DNA of 64,000 bases from Bacillota bacterium. Its GTDB lineage: Bacteria > Bacillota > Clostridia > Acetivibrionales > DTU013. Location: NCBI GenBank assembly GCA_023435305.1, contig JAEYRV010000053.1, forward strand, positions 62,001-126,000. Direction: 5' to 3'. Below, piece after piece: positions 44,675-56,051 of the stretch (positions within the stretch are counted from its first letter, which is position 1; each line of letters begins with the position of its first letter). The notes under the pieces were generated by a model. It was not told where the DNA came from. It did no database searches and worked only from the letters and a program-made list of their open reading frames with translations. The translations under genes were made by a program, and so were the position numbers.

Positions 44675-45382
44675 ATGTATCTTTTAGCGTTGGCTGTCGC
44701 ACCCTCCATAGCAATATTGGTCTATATTTATACCAAGGATAAATATGACAAGGAGCCGAAGAAATTCCTGCTGCTTCTTTTTGGACTCGGCTGTCTGACT
44801 GTTATTCCCGTTTGTATTCTGGAACTGATCATACAGGGTGTGGCCGGATTTGACAAATCCCTGCCCAGCGTGTTCCTGGAAGCATTCTTCGGGGTAGCTC
44901 TGATAGAAGAGGGCGTCAAGTACTTTGTCATGAGAACTGCGGCAGGGAAACGCTGCAGACATTTTAACCAAATGTTCGACGGCATCGTATATTCTGTTTA
45001 CATTTCACTGGGCTTTGCAACTGTAGAAAATATACTATATGTATTTCAAAATGGATTCACCACCGGTGTTATGAGAGCCCTCACGGCGGTGCCGTGTCAT
45101 GCGATCACCGCTGTAGCCATGGGATACTATCTGGGGATCGGCAGATTCCGTGTGGACACCCGGGACAGGAACAAATTCATGGCATTGGGTCTGATCGTGC
45201 CTGTGATACTGCACGGTGTATATGATTTTCTTGTTCTTTCGGGAAATACGATCCTTGTGCTGATTTGTATCCCATTCATAGTATTTATGTATATTTACGC
45301 ATTCAAAAAAATCAAGAAGCTTGCAGCATACAACCATATGGTCAGGGATGAGGAAACCGGAAAGATCACCGATCTTTCATGA
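44675..45382 (+). CDS. PrsW-type intramembrane protease
   Basis: The 235-residue protein has about seven membrane helices and the PrsW motifs: E78-E79 in VALIEEGVKYFV, FATVENILY, the histidine in AVPCHAITAVAMGY, and HGVYDFLVLSG. PrsW (abortive-infection-like CPBP superfamily) cleaves anti-sigma factors in some Firmicutes. The three membrane anti-sigma candidates in this window make such a role conceivable, but no direct link exists. The start is ATG 44675 after AAAGGG. It is not co-transcribed with the GTPase gene 100 bp downstream in any obvious way. Confidence 0.9.
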   Translation: MYLLALAVAPSIAILVYIYTKDKYDKEPKKFLLLLFGLGCLTVIPVCILELIIQGVAGFDKSLPSVFLEAFFGVALIEEGVKYFVMRTAAGKRCRHFNQMFDGIVYSVYISLGFATVENILYVFQNGFTTGVMRALTAVPCHAITAVAMGYYLGIGRFRVDTRDRNKFMALGLIVPVILHGVYDFLVLSGNTILVLICIPFIVFMYIYAFKKIKKLAAYNHMVRDEETGKITDLS

Positions 45383-45486
45383 ATATGTGCAGGTCTTATG
45401 CCTTTGCTGCCGTTGTTATATACTGTGATTTGTTAGTTGTCTGACTTGTTGGTATTATATATGTATCGACAGCAAAGGATTTGATT

Positions 45487-48156
45487 ATGAAGAAACTTGT
45501 CATAGGAATACTGGCACATGTTGATGCCGGCAAGACAACCTTATCAGAGAGCCTGCTATATTTGAGCGGCAGGATCCGCAAGCTGGGCAGGGTGGACAAC
45601 AGGGATGCCTATCTGGATAATTATGAGCTTGAAAGGGCCCGGGGCATCACCATTTTTGCCAAGCAGGCAGTTTTTGATACAGTGGATGCCCGGATCACAC
45701 TGCTGGATACCCCCGGCCATGTAGATTTTTCAGCCGAAATGGAGAGGACGCTCCAGGTGCTGGATTATGCGATCCTGGTAATAAGCGGGGCAGACGGCAT
45801 ACAGGGACATACCAGGACCTTGTGGCGCCTGCTTTCTGTCTATCGGATACCTGTCTTTATTTTCATCAACAAAATGGATCAGAACGGTACGAATAAAGAA
45901 ATAGTAATGGCCCAATTGAAAAAACAGTTGGATGACAGTTGTATCGAATTCACACAGGATGAAACAGACCATTTCCGCGAACAGTTGGCCATGTGTGATG
46001 AGGCCCTGATGGAGGCTTACCTTGATAAGGGCAAAATCGGGGTCGGTCTTGTCAGGGAAACGATAAAAGCGCGTAGAATATTTCCGTGCTTTTTTGGTTC
46101 TGCCTTAAAGCTTGAAGGTGTGGATGAGTTCCTGCAGAGTCTGGTGATGTATTCTGATATGCCCTCGTATCGGGAAGAATTCGGAGCCAAAATATTCAAG
46201 ATAAACAGAGATGACCAGGGAAACCGCCTTACTCATATGAAAATAACCGGAGGAAGGCTCAAGGTGAGGGATACATTGGGCAACGGTTCCCAAACGGAGA
46301 AGGTCAATCAGATAAGAGTCTATTCGGGACAAAAATTCGAAACGATAAATGAGGCGGAGGCAGGAACGGTATGTGCGGTGACCGGGCTTACCCGGACCAG
46401 GCCGGGAGAAGGTCTGGGAACGGAGGAAACCTCCGGCGCGCCTGTACTGGAGCCTGTGCTGTCATATCGGATAATACTGCCTGAGGGCTGTGATCCAAGG
46501 GTGATGCTCCCCAAGCTTCGCCAGATCGAGGAGGAGGAGCCTGAGCTTCGTGTTGTATGGGATGAAAGCCTTAAAGAAATCAGAGCGCAGATAATGGGAG
46601 AGGTACAGACAGAGGTACTGCAAAGTACTATACAAAGCAGGTTTGGTATCGAAGCTGGTTTCGGATCAGGAAGGATACTTTATAAGGAGACCATTGCAGA
46701 TAAAGTGGAGGGAGTCGGGCATTTTGAACCGCTGAGGCATTATGCGGAGGTGCATTTGCTGATGGAGCCGGGAGAGCCCGGAAGCGGCCTTCGTTTTGCA
46801 GTTGACTGCAGTGACGATGTATTGGCTAAGAGCTGGAAGAATCTGATCCTGACTCATCTGGAGGAGAAGGTCCACAAAGGTGTCCTCACAGGCTCTGCAA
46901 TAACGGATATGAAAATCACTTTAATCTCAGGCAAAGCCCATAACAAGCATACGGAAGGCGGGGACTTCAGAGAGGCGACTTACAGGGCTGTACGCCAGGG
47001 ACTTATGGAAGCTCAGTCCGTATTGCTGGAGCCCTTCTACTCTTTCAGCCTTGAGGTTCCCGATAATCTTATAGGCCGGGCAATGTCCGATATTGAAAAA
47101 ATGTCAGGAACCTGCAATGTCACCGAGATAACAGGTGAGACGGCAGTGCTTGAAGGGATCGCACCCGTAGCCGCCATGCAGAATTACCAGAAAGATGTGG
47201 CGGCATATTCAAAAGGCCTTGGCAGGCTTTTTTGCAGCCTGATGGGATACAGGCCCTGTCATAATACCGAAGAAGTGGCGGAGATGATAGGATACGACCC
47301 TGACAGAGATATTGCAAATCCTGCATGGTCGGTATTCTGTGAAAATGGCGCAAGCTTTCCGGTCAACTGGGACAGTGTTAAAGACTATATGCATGTGGAA
47401 AGCTGCTTCAGCAAGAGCAGTGACAGCATCGGGGAAACAGAGCAAAAGCCGGATCCCGAGTGGAAAGAGGAGCAATGGATCGGCCCCGAGGAGGTCGACA
47501 GGATATTCAAGCGCACTTTTTTTGCCAATCAGGGGAAGAAAACCGTCTGGAAGAAGCGCAAGGCTGCCGCCGGAAGCTATCATGCGCCATCGCCGTCAGC
47601 AGATACCGGCAGATCAGGAGAAATCGGGAAGCTGACGGCAGCGAAGAATGAGTATCTGCTTGTGGATGGCTACAATATTATTTTTGCATGGCCCGAGCTA
47701 AAGGAGCTTGCCGATGAGAACATGGACGGGGCCAGATCAAAGCTGATCGATTATCTAAGCAAATATCAGCACTTCAGAAAATGCCGCATCATTGTCGTGT
47801 TTGATGCATACCGCGTGCTCGGGCATAACGAAGAGATGATCGATTATGGCAATGTTTATGTTGTTTTTACAAGGGAAGCCCAGACAGCAGATCACTTTAT
47901 CGAGAAATTCGCCCACAGCAACAAGCACAGATATGACATAACTGTTGCGACCTCGGACGGCCTGCAGCAGATAATAATAAGAGGCGCAGGCTGCGCTGTT
48001 ATTTCTGCCAGAGACTTGAAGGAAGAGCTCATCAGCGCTGATAGGAAAATAATGCAGGCATATCATGAAAAACAGCAGCCGGGACGCAATTATATCGGAG
48101 ATGTGCTGCCCGATGAGAAAAAGCAGCAGATCGAAGAAATCACAAAGGATGAATGA
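45487..48156 (+). CDS. TetM-like ribosomal-protection GTPase fused to a NYN/YacP nuclease domain
   Basis: ATG 45487 has AAAGGA 7 bp upstream (889 residues). Residues 1-650 follow the TetM/TetO layout. G1 is GILAHVDAGKTTLSES, the switch I region is ERARGITIFAKQAVF, G3 is LLDTPGHVDFSAEMER, and G4 is IFINKMDQNG, followed by EF-G-like domains II to V. A charged linker (about 650-720) leads to a NYN domain of the YacP/Rae1 type (about 721-889: YLLVDGYNIIFAWPE, IVVFDAYRVLG, TREAQTADHFIEKF, DITVATSDGLQQ). Rae1 cleaves mRNA in the ribosomal A site, where TetM also binds, so a coupled function is plausible. Tetracycline resistance should not be assumed. Confidence 0.9.
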   Translation: MKKLVIGILAHVDAGKTTLSESLLYLSGRIRKLGRVDNRDAYLDNYELERARGITIFAKQAVFDTVDARITLLDTPGHVDFSAEMERTLQVLDYAILVISGADGIQGHTRTLWRLLSVYRIPVFIFINKMDQNGTNKEIVMAQLKKQLDDSCIEFTQDETDHFREQLAMCDEALMEAYLDKGKIGVGLVRETIKARRIFPCFFGSALKLEGVDEFLQSLVMYSDMPSYREEFGAKIFKINRDDQGNRLTHMKITGGRLKVRDTLGNGSQTEKVNQIRVYSGQKFETINEAEAGTVCAVTGLTRTRPGEGLGTEETSGAPVLEPVLSYRIILPEGCDPRVMLPKLRQIEEEEPELRVVWDESLKEIRAQIMGEVQTEVLQSTIQSRFGIEAGFGSGRILYKETIADKVEGVGHFEPLRHYAEVHLLMEPGEPGSGLRFAVDCSDDVLAKSWKNLILTHLEEKVHKGVLTGSAITDMKITLISGKAHNKHTEGGDFREATYRAVRQGLMEAQSVLLEPFYSFSLEVPDNLIGRAMSDIEKMSGTCNVTEITGETAVLEGIAPVAAMQNYQKDVAAYSKGLGRLFCSLMGYRPCHNTEEVAEMIGYDPDRDIANPAWSVFCENGASFPVNWDSVKDYMHVESCFSKSSDSIGETEQKPDPEWKEEQWIGPEEVDRIFKRTFFANQGKKTVWKKRKAAAGSYHAPSPSADTGRSGEIGKLTAAKNEYLLVDGYNIIFAWPELKELADENMDGARSKLIDYLSKYQHFRKCRIIVVFDAYRVLGHNEEMIDYGNVYVVFTREAQTADHFIEKFAHSNKHRYDITVATSDGLQQIIIRGAGCAVISARDLKEELISADRKIMQAYHEKQQPGRNYIGDVLPDEKKQQIEEITKDE

Positions 48157-48205
48157 TCATACTGACTAAGGCACAAAGTCAGCAATACAGGTTAGGATGG
48201 ACTTA

Positions 48206-48234
48206 TTGACATAAATACTGATTATCGTTAATCT
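48206..48234 (+). promoter_or_regulatory. Promoter of the TIR-WD40 gene
   Basis: TTGACA (48206-48211) and TAATCT (48229-48234) are 17 bp apart, 34 bp before the start codon. Confidence 0.75.
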
Positions 48235-48267
48235 TAATTTATATCGATGTATTAGCGGGGTGTTTTA

Positions 48268-51267
48268 ATGGAAGAACGGTATCCGTTCAAATATGATGCT
48301 TTCATAAGCTACAGGCACTGTGAGCCTGACAAGAGTGTCGCCGACAGACTCCACAGGATGCTGGAAGGCTTCAGGATCCCGAAGTCGATAGCGAAGACCT
48401 GCGGGCGGAAGCAAATAAAGCGTGTCTTCAGAGACAGGGAGGAACTCCCTACCTCATCAAACCTTGCCGGTAATATTACCGAAGCACTGAAGGACTCGGA
48501 GTTCCTGATAGTGATCTGCTCTCCAAGGACACCTGAGTCTCAGTGGGTCTTAAAGGAAATAGAAGATTTCAAGGCGATCCATGGTCATAACAAGGTACTT
48601 GCCCTTTTGATCGAAGGCGAACCAGGAGAGTCATTCCCTGAGCAGCTTTGCTATGTAAAGAGCAAGGATGTGTACGGGGATGGGAGCGGGGCGGAAGAAG
48701 TAATACAGGTTGAACCGCTTGCTGCAGATATCAGGGCATCTTCGGAAAAGGAGATGTTCAAAAAGCTCAGGACAGAAATGCTTCGCCTGCTTGCTCCAAT
48801 GCTGAACTGCGGGTATGACGATCTGAGGCAGCGCCACAGGGAGCGAAGGATAAAAGCCATATTAACGGCTTCAATATCGGTTTCGGCATTTTTCATTGCC
48901 TTTGGGGCCTTCAGCATGTATCAGTCAATGGTAATCAGCAAGCAAAATCATGAAATCAGCAAAAAAAATGAAGAAATAGTTGTACAGATCGAAAAAACGC
49001 AGATAAGCCAGTCAAGATATCTTGCTGATATTTCATCCAGACTTTTGAAAGAGGGAGACCGCTACAGAGCGATCCTGGTAGCCCGTGAAGCTCTGCCGAA
49101 GGATCTGGACAACAAGGACAGGCCCTATGTAGAAGAGGCGGAATATGCGCTTGCCCGAGCGCTGGGAGTCTATGAGATCGATACGATGTACGACATGGAC
49201 ATGGTCCTGGATCACAACAAACCAGTCAGCTACATCGAGCTGAGTCCGGACAGTAAAACACTGCTGACATTGTCAGGTGACGGCTATTCACGTATGTGGA
49301 ATGTGGAGGACGGCAAATGTATAGGTGAGTATTTCACTAATCATTCATCACTGTTCAGCGGCGATACGATTGAGTTTATTGACAACGGTACAATTGTTTC
49401 GGGTAACTACGAAAATATCACTTGTTTCGATATAGAGGGGAATTTAAAGTGGCAGAGGGAGTTCATAGCAACAAAGATAAGTGTTTCAGGGAACAGAGTT
49501 GCCGTTTTGTCATCAAGAGATATTATGGTACTGGATGCATCCACCGGTGATACTATCGTTGAAATCGACCTGGAAAGTCATATGGACTTCACGGACTTCA
49601 GCAGCTTTATAAGCAGTATCAGTTTCAGTGCTGACGGCGGCATGATAGGCATAGGCAGCAACTTTGGCAAGGCATTTGTGTTTGAAACAGAGACCGGAAA
49701 AATGCTTGAATCATACAGTACTGGCCTGCAGTTTGTGTCAGATCTGGCCTTTTCACCTGAGGGATACATTGCGGTGGCTTCAACTGAGGGTACTGATGAT
49801 CTGCTTGGGAGAGGGAACGGTATGCTGGATGTCTATTCGACCCAGGGGGGAGAACCCGGTATTTCAATAGCATTCACACATGCGGCAGTTGATAATGTGC
49901 AATTTTCTTCTTTTGACACAAATATGATAATTTTAACGGAAGGGGAAAAATTGAATGTTTGTGATATCAGCAGCGGAAAGGTAGTATATTCCTTTATAAG
50001 CGGAGACAATATTACTGACTACGAAGTATATGACGGCTTTATTGTCACATCCTCCAATGATGGGACGATAAGATTCTGCTTCATGAAAAACAGCGGGTAC
50101 GAAAGCGAATGGCACAGGATCACCCGCCCTGAGCCGATAACAGGCATGGAAATCGGCAACGGCAGTATAGCTATAACATGTCAGTTATCAAAAAAGGTAT
50201 ACATAATGAATGTATTATTCAATGACAATACCATAAAGCTTGCAGATCATAATGACTCTATCTCCAGAGCGGATTTTTCTCCTGATGGCAGTATGTCTGT
50301 GAGCGCAGGGAATGATAGTGAACTGGTGCTTTGCAGTTTATCTGATAAAAAGATTGTTAATTCTGTTTCTCTCGACAGCAGCATAAAAGACTGCAGATTT
50401 GTAAAAAACGACAGGATAATTGTAGTTCTTTCAGATGGAGGAGTCATGCTTCTGGACAATGATCTGCAGACCATAAAGGAAGAGACTACGGAAAGCATAT
50501 CATGGGTAAGCTATGGCCCTGATGACACAGCTTTTGCCATATGCTGCGGCAAACAGGTAACAGTGTTTTCTTCAGATGACCTCAGGACGATCGCGTCCGT
50601 TGAAGCCGGATATTCGGCCTCATGCTCATTTTCTTCCGATAATAAGCTTATGCTTTCCGACCGCAACGGCATAGCCAAGCTTGTCGATCTCAATACCGGT
50701 CTGGAGACATTGCTGGGCGATGATGCAGGTATGGTCACAGGTGCGGTAAGCGGTGACGGAACGAAATATGCATTGGCCTGGGATGATAAAACAATTAAGC
50801 TTTACGATACCGTGGACAGAAATAAGGAACCCGTTATTATGAAGGGCGCTGTCAATGATGCTGTCACACTGATTTTCAGTCCAGACTCCAAATTGCTGTT
50901 TGCCGGCTATGACGACTATGGAATCGAAATATTCAACTGCCAGGACGGAAGCCTGCTGACTGCCATTAGCTCTGATTTCTTCGGGAGCGGTCTGGGAAGA
51001 GTCATATTCAGCAGGGATGGCAGCCGTATTGCATGTATCGATAAATCAAAGTACGCTGTTATTATGGATTCATCTTCGTATAAAATACTTGCACGGGTAT
51101 CGATAGCAGATATAGACAGTAATTTTGAAAAAATATTGTCCTACTGGAGCTCGGAGCTGTTCCTTGCTCCGGTCTATACTACGCAAATGCTTCTGGATGA
51201 GGCTGATAAGCAGCTAAATGGCAGGACACTCACTGAGAGAGAAAAGATAGAGATGTTTATAGAATAG
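48268..51267 (+). CDS. TIR domain-transmembrane-WD40 protein
   Basis: The 999-residue protein begins with a TIR domain (about 1-150: YDAFISYRHCEPDKSVADRL, FRDREELP, SEFLIVICSPRTPESQWVL, then KEIEDFKAI with the putative catalytic Glu). A basic stretch and one membrane helix (about 196-218, AILTASISVSAFFIAFGAF) precede a coiled coil (about 222-250) and a long WD40-like beta-propeller region (about 290-960) with repeats such as ISRADFSPDGSMSVSAGND. If the helix is single-pass, TIR and propeller would lie on opposite sides. Bacterial TIR domains often cleave NAD in immunity; here no effector or sensor partner is adjacent. Its role in defence is inference. Confidence 0.9.
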   Translation: MEERYPFKYDAFISYRHCEPDKSVADRLHRMLEGFRIPKSIAKTCGRKQIKRVFRDREELPTSSNLAGNITEALKDSEFLIVICSPRTPESQWVLKEIEDFKAIHGHNKVLALLIEGEPGESFPEQLCYVKSKDVYGDGSGAEEVIQVEPLAADIRASSEKEMFKKLRTEMLRLLAPMLNCGYDDLRQRHRERRIKAILTASISVSAFFIAFGAFSMYQSMVISKQNHEISKKNEEIVVQIEKTQISQSRYLADISSRLLKEGDRYRAILVAREALPKDLDNKDRPYVEEAEYALARALGVYEIDTMYDMDMVLDHNKPVSYIELSPDSKTLLTLSGDGYSRMWNVEDGKCIGEYFTNHSSLFSGDTIEFIDNGTIVSGNYENITCFDIEGNLKWQREFIATKISVSGNRVAVLSSRDIMVLDASTGDTIVEIDLESHMDFTDFSSFISSISFSADGGMIGIGSNFGKAFVFETETGKMLESYSTGLQFVSDLAFSPEGYIAVASTEGTDDLLGRGNGMLDVYSTQGGEPGISIAFTHAAVDNVQFSSFDTNMIILTEGEKLNVCDISSGKVVYSFISGDNITDYEVYDGFIVTSSNDGTIRFCFMKNSGYESEWHRITRPEPITGMEIGNGSIAITCQLSKKVYIMNVLFNDNTIKLADHNDSISRADFSPDGSMSVSAGNDSELVLCSLSDKKIVNSVSLDSSIKDCRFVKNDRIIVVLSDGGVMLLDNDLQTIKEETTESISWVSYGPDDTAFAICCGKQVTVFSSDDLRTIASVEAGYSASCSFSSDNKLMLSDRNGIAKLVDLNTGLETLLGDDAGMVTGAVSGDGTKYALAWDDKTIKLYDTVDRNKEPVIMKGAVNDAVTLIFSPDSKLLFAGYDDYGIEIFNCQDGSLLTAISSDFFGSGLGRVIFSRDGSRIACIDKSKYAVIMDSSSYKILARVSIADIDSNFEKILSYWSSELFLAPVYTTQMLLDEADKQLNGRTLTEREKIEMFIE

Positions 51268-51287
51268 CGTTTTGAGGAGGTAGTAAC

Positions 51288-52277
51288 ATGAGTAAAACTA
51301 TTGTCAACTGGGGAGTGATCGGGTGTGCCGAGATCGCTGAAAAATCTGTGATCCCCGGAATACTTGCCGCAGAGAATGCCAGATTGTACGCTGTCTCAAG
51401 CAGGTCGGCGGGAAGCAGGCTGGATGATTTCCGGGACAGGTTCAGCCCTGTCAAAGCCTATACAAGCTATGAAGAGCTATTGGAAGACCCGGAGATAGAT
51501 GCCGTTTACATTCCTCTTCCGAATTCGCTCCATTATGAATGGACACTGAAGGCTGCTGAAAGTAAAAAGCATATATTGTGTGAAAAGCCTCTCGGGATCA
51601 ACGCTGAAGAGGTAAAAGCCATGAAGGCGGCCGCGGATAAAAACGGTGTATTATTAATGGAAGCCTTCGCTTACCGTCACAGTCCTCTGACCAGGAAAGT
51701 GAAGGAGCTTGTGGATGCCGGCACAATAGGTAAAATCAAATTTATGGAATCACATTTCAGCTTCATTCTGAACAACCCGGCGAATGTAAGGCTTGTTTCG
51801 GAGCTTGGAGGAGGAGCGACCTATGATATCGGATGCTACAATCTGAACATCATCAGATATATCATCGGTTCAGAACCCACCAGGATCACGGCCTCCGGGG
51901 AGGTGGATCACAGGACCGGAGTCGATATGAGCAGCTGTATCATGCTTGAGTTTGAGGGCGGGGTAAAGGCTGTATCATATTGCTCATTTGCATGCTCCCC
52001 CAGAGTAGAATACACCATTGTAGGCGAGGCCGGCTATATTCATGTTCCTGTTGTGTTTAATGCAGCCGGGGACAACACTATTAAAATCGTCCGGAATGAC
52101 GGAAAAGAAGAGATAGTCATAGACTGTCCCCACAATTATATGCTGGAGGTAGAGCAGTTCGGAAGGTGCATACTAAACGGGGAAAAACCGTTGATCACCT
52201 ATGAGGAATCACTCGGCAACGCAAAAACTATCGACTCGGTACTGGAACAAATCGTTCCTCCTGCGGAGATGAAATAG
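51288..52277 (+). CDS. Gfo/Idh/MocA family NAD(P)-dependent oxidoreductase
   Basis: The 329-residue protein starts with a Rossmann fold (VNWGVIGCAEIAEKSVIPGI). It continues with AVYIPLPNSLHYEWTLKAAE and the family motif HILCEKPLGINAEEVKAM, containing the conserved Lys in EKP. The substrate domain includes EAFAYRHSPLTRK and GGGATYDIGCYNLNIIRYI. The family oxidises or reduces sugars, inositols and biliverdin-like compounds; the substrate is open. AGGAGG precedes the ATG. It starts 20 bp after the TIR-WD40 gene and could be read through from it, although a functional tie is not known. Confidence 0.93.
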   Translation: MSKTIVNWGVIGCAEIAEKSVIPGILAAENARLYAVSSRSAGSRLDDFRDRFSPVKAYTSYEELLEDPEIDAVYIPLPNSLHYEWTLKAAESKKHILCEKPLGINAEEVKAMKAAADKNGVLLMEAFAYRHSPLTRKVKELVDAGTIGKIKFMESHFSFILNNPANVRLVSELGGGATYDIGCYNLNIIRYIIGSEPTRITASGEVDHRTGVDMSSCIMLEFEGGVKAVSYCSFACSPRVEYTIVGEAGYIHVPVVFNAAGDNTIKIVRNDGKEEIVIDCPHNYMLEVEQFGRCILNGEKPLITYEESLGNAKTIDSVLEQIVPPAEMK

Positions 52278-52343
52278 TTTGATCTGCTAATCATGCCTGG
52301 GCGAACCTTGTCTGGCGAATCTTGTCGTAATTTTTAAAAGTAC

Positions 52344-52372
52344 TTGATATAACGACTGCTAATTGATAGAAT
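52344..52372 (+). promoter_or_regulatory. Promoter of the chemoreceptor gene
   Basis: TTGATA (52344-52349) and TAGAAT (52367-52372) are 17 bp apart, about 130 bp upstream of the coding region. Confidence 0.6.
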
Positions 52373-52502
52373 TGTATTATATAAATATGGTGAAATGGTA
52401 AAATTTCAATAGAGTATTGTAATATACACTTATATGTTGCTGCATGACCCCAAGGTTTTACTTATATACAGCTCACTATGTTGCCACTAAATACATTATG
52501 AA

Positions 52503-54689
<2,187 letters not shown>

Positions 54690-54707
54690 CAGCGGCGATA
54701 ATTGTTG

Positions 54708-54738
54708 TAAGGCACCTGCTATACAGGTGCCTTATTTT
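54708..54738 (+). terminator. Intrinsic terminator after the chemoreceptor gene
   Basis: TAAGGCACCTG pairs perfectly with CAGGTGCCTTA across a five-base loop, followed by TTTT. The stem resembles the GTGCC-GGCAC repeat family. Confidence 0.9.
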
Positions 54739-54837
54739 AACATAACCAGCAATATAGGTGAGGATGAGGATTTTTACAGCATTGTTTCATATATACAGCT
54801 TTTTGTGATATTATATTAATCGGGAGATGGTTATCCG

Positions 54838-55707
54838 TTGATAGAAATTTTGAATGGACTGCACGAAACTGTTGATTACCGCGGAGATTTCAAAATCAGG
54901 CTGTATATGAACAAGGAGTCTGAGGATTACCCGCGGCACTGGCACACTGATGCCGAGGTCATACTGCCGGTCGACAATTCCTATAGGGTCGTCATGGATG
55001 ACAACATATATGATCTGAACGTCAACGACATCATGATCATACCTCCGGGCGAGCTGCATCAGATATATTCTCCGTCCAGCGGCTGCAGGATAATATTGCA
55101 GTTTGACTGTACGCTGCTTTACAGCCTTAAAGGGTTCAGTACGGCTTTTAACATGTTTCACCCTTGTATTGTAGTTACACCCGCCTCAATGCATAATATA
55201 CATTCAGAGTTGGTCTCGCTGATAATGAATATGGCATCTGAATATTTTACGAGCCAGCCTTTTAAGGAAGCCCTTGTATACTCGATGCTGATCAGGTTTT
55301 TCTCCATTATAGGGCGAAATTGTATTAAAACGGAGGAGAACTTTACAAATATAAAGAATCAGAAGCAGGTGGAATATATCAAGCTTTTTGTAAAGGTATG
55401 CAACTATATGAACCGGCATTGCACTGAAAACATCAAGGTAGAGGACATAGCCAATATAGCCGGTTTCAGCAAATTTCACTTCGCCCGTCTTTTCAAGCAG
55501 GTCATGAACATGTCGTGGTATGATTACCTGATCAACAGAAGGATCATGCAGGCCGAGAAGCTTTTGGCCGATCATGATCTATCCATAATGCAGGTAGCGA
55601 TGAAATCCGGTTTCAGCAGTCTTGCTACGTTTAACCGCGTGTTCAGAGCGAAAAAAAGCTGTACTCCATCAGAATATAAAGCGCAATATGGAAAATCATA
55701 CAAATAA
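54838..55707 (+). CDS. AraC-family transcriptional regulator
   Basis: The start is a TTG at 54838 with GGGAGATGG 7 bp upstream (289 residues). The N-terminal about 110 residues form a cupin-type sensor (HWHTDAEVILPVDNSYRVVM, then IMIIPPGELHQIYS). The C-terminal AraC helix-turn-helix pair is complete (VEDIANIAGFSKFHFARLFK and IMQVAMKSGFSSLATFNRVF). It lies directly upstream of an extracellular solute-binding protein and two permeases on the same strand and is the likely sugar-responsive activator of that transporter. The A+T-rich gap 55708-56051 should hold its operator, but I cannot point to one. Confidence 0.92.
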   Translation: MIEILNGLHETVDYRGDFKIRLYMNKESEDYPRHWHTDAEVILPVDNSYRVVMDDNIYDLNVNDIMIIPPGELHQIYSPSSGCRIILQFDCTLLYSLKGFSTAFNMFHPCIVVTPASMHNIHSELVSLIMNMASEYFTSQPFKEALVYSMLIRFFSIIGRNCIKTEENFTNIKNQKQVEYIKLFVKVCNYMNRHCTENIKVEDIANIAGFSKFHFARLFKQVMNMSWYDYLINRRIMQAEKLLADHDLSIMQVAMKSGFSSLATFNRVFRAKKSCTPSEYKAQYGKSYK

Positions 55708-56051
55708 TTTGTTGGTTTGTGTAAATTAATGATATGAGTTATGAATATATCAAATATTGCTATTTATTTAGTGGCATATAACAGCCGATATGAGAGAATA
55801 TATAATAAGCAGATAGGAAATGTATAAATATTGATGAATAAATGTGTTGTATTTTATTAACATTTTCACTAAAAAAAATAGTGATTTTTAATTAAAATTT
55901 AGCAAAAGGTTATAGAAATCATCAGTAAATATACATAAAACTAGCAATATTTGATAAATAGATAGCAATATACAAGAAGCACAGTATATAAATATGTTAT
56001 ATAATTTTCATGCAGTAGTAAGTTTATACATATATTAAAAGGAGGGAAACC

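Noticed and set aside
45487..48156. Acquired tetracycline-resistance gene (tetM-like)
   Set aside because: The GTPase part is tetM-like, but the C-terminal nuclease fusion, ordinary local codon use and lack of mobile-element context argue against a resistance gene.
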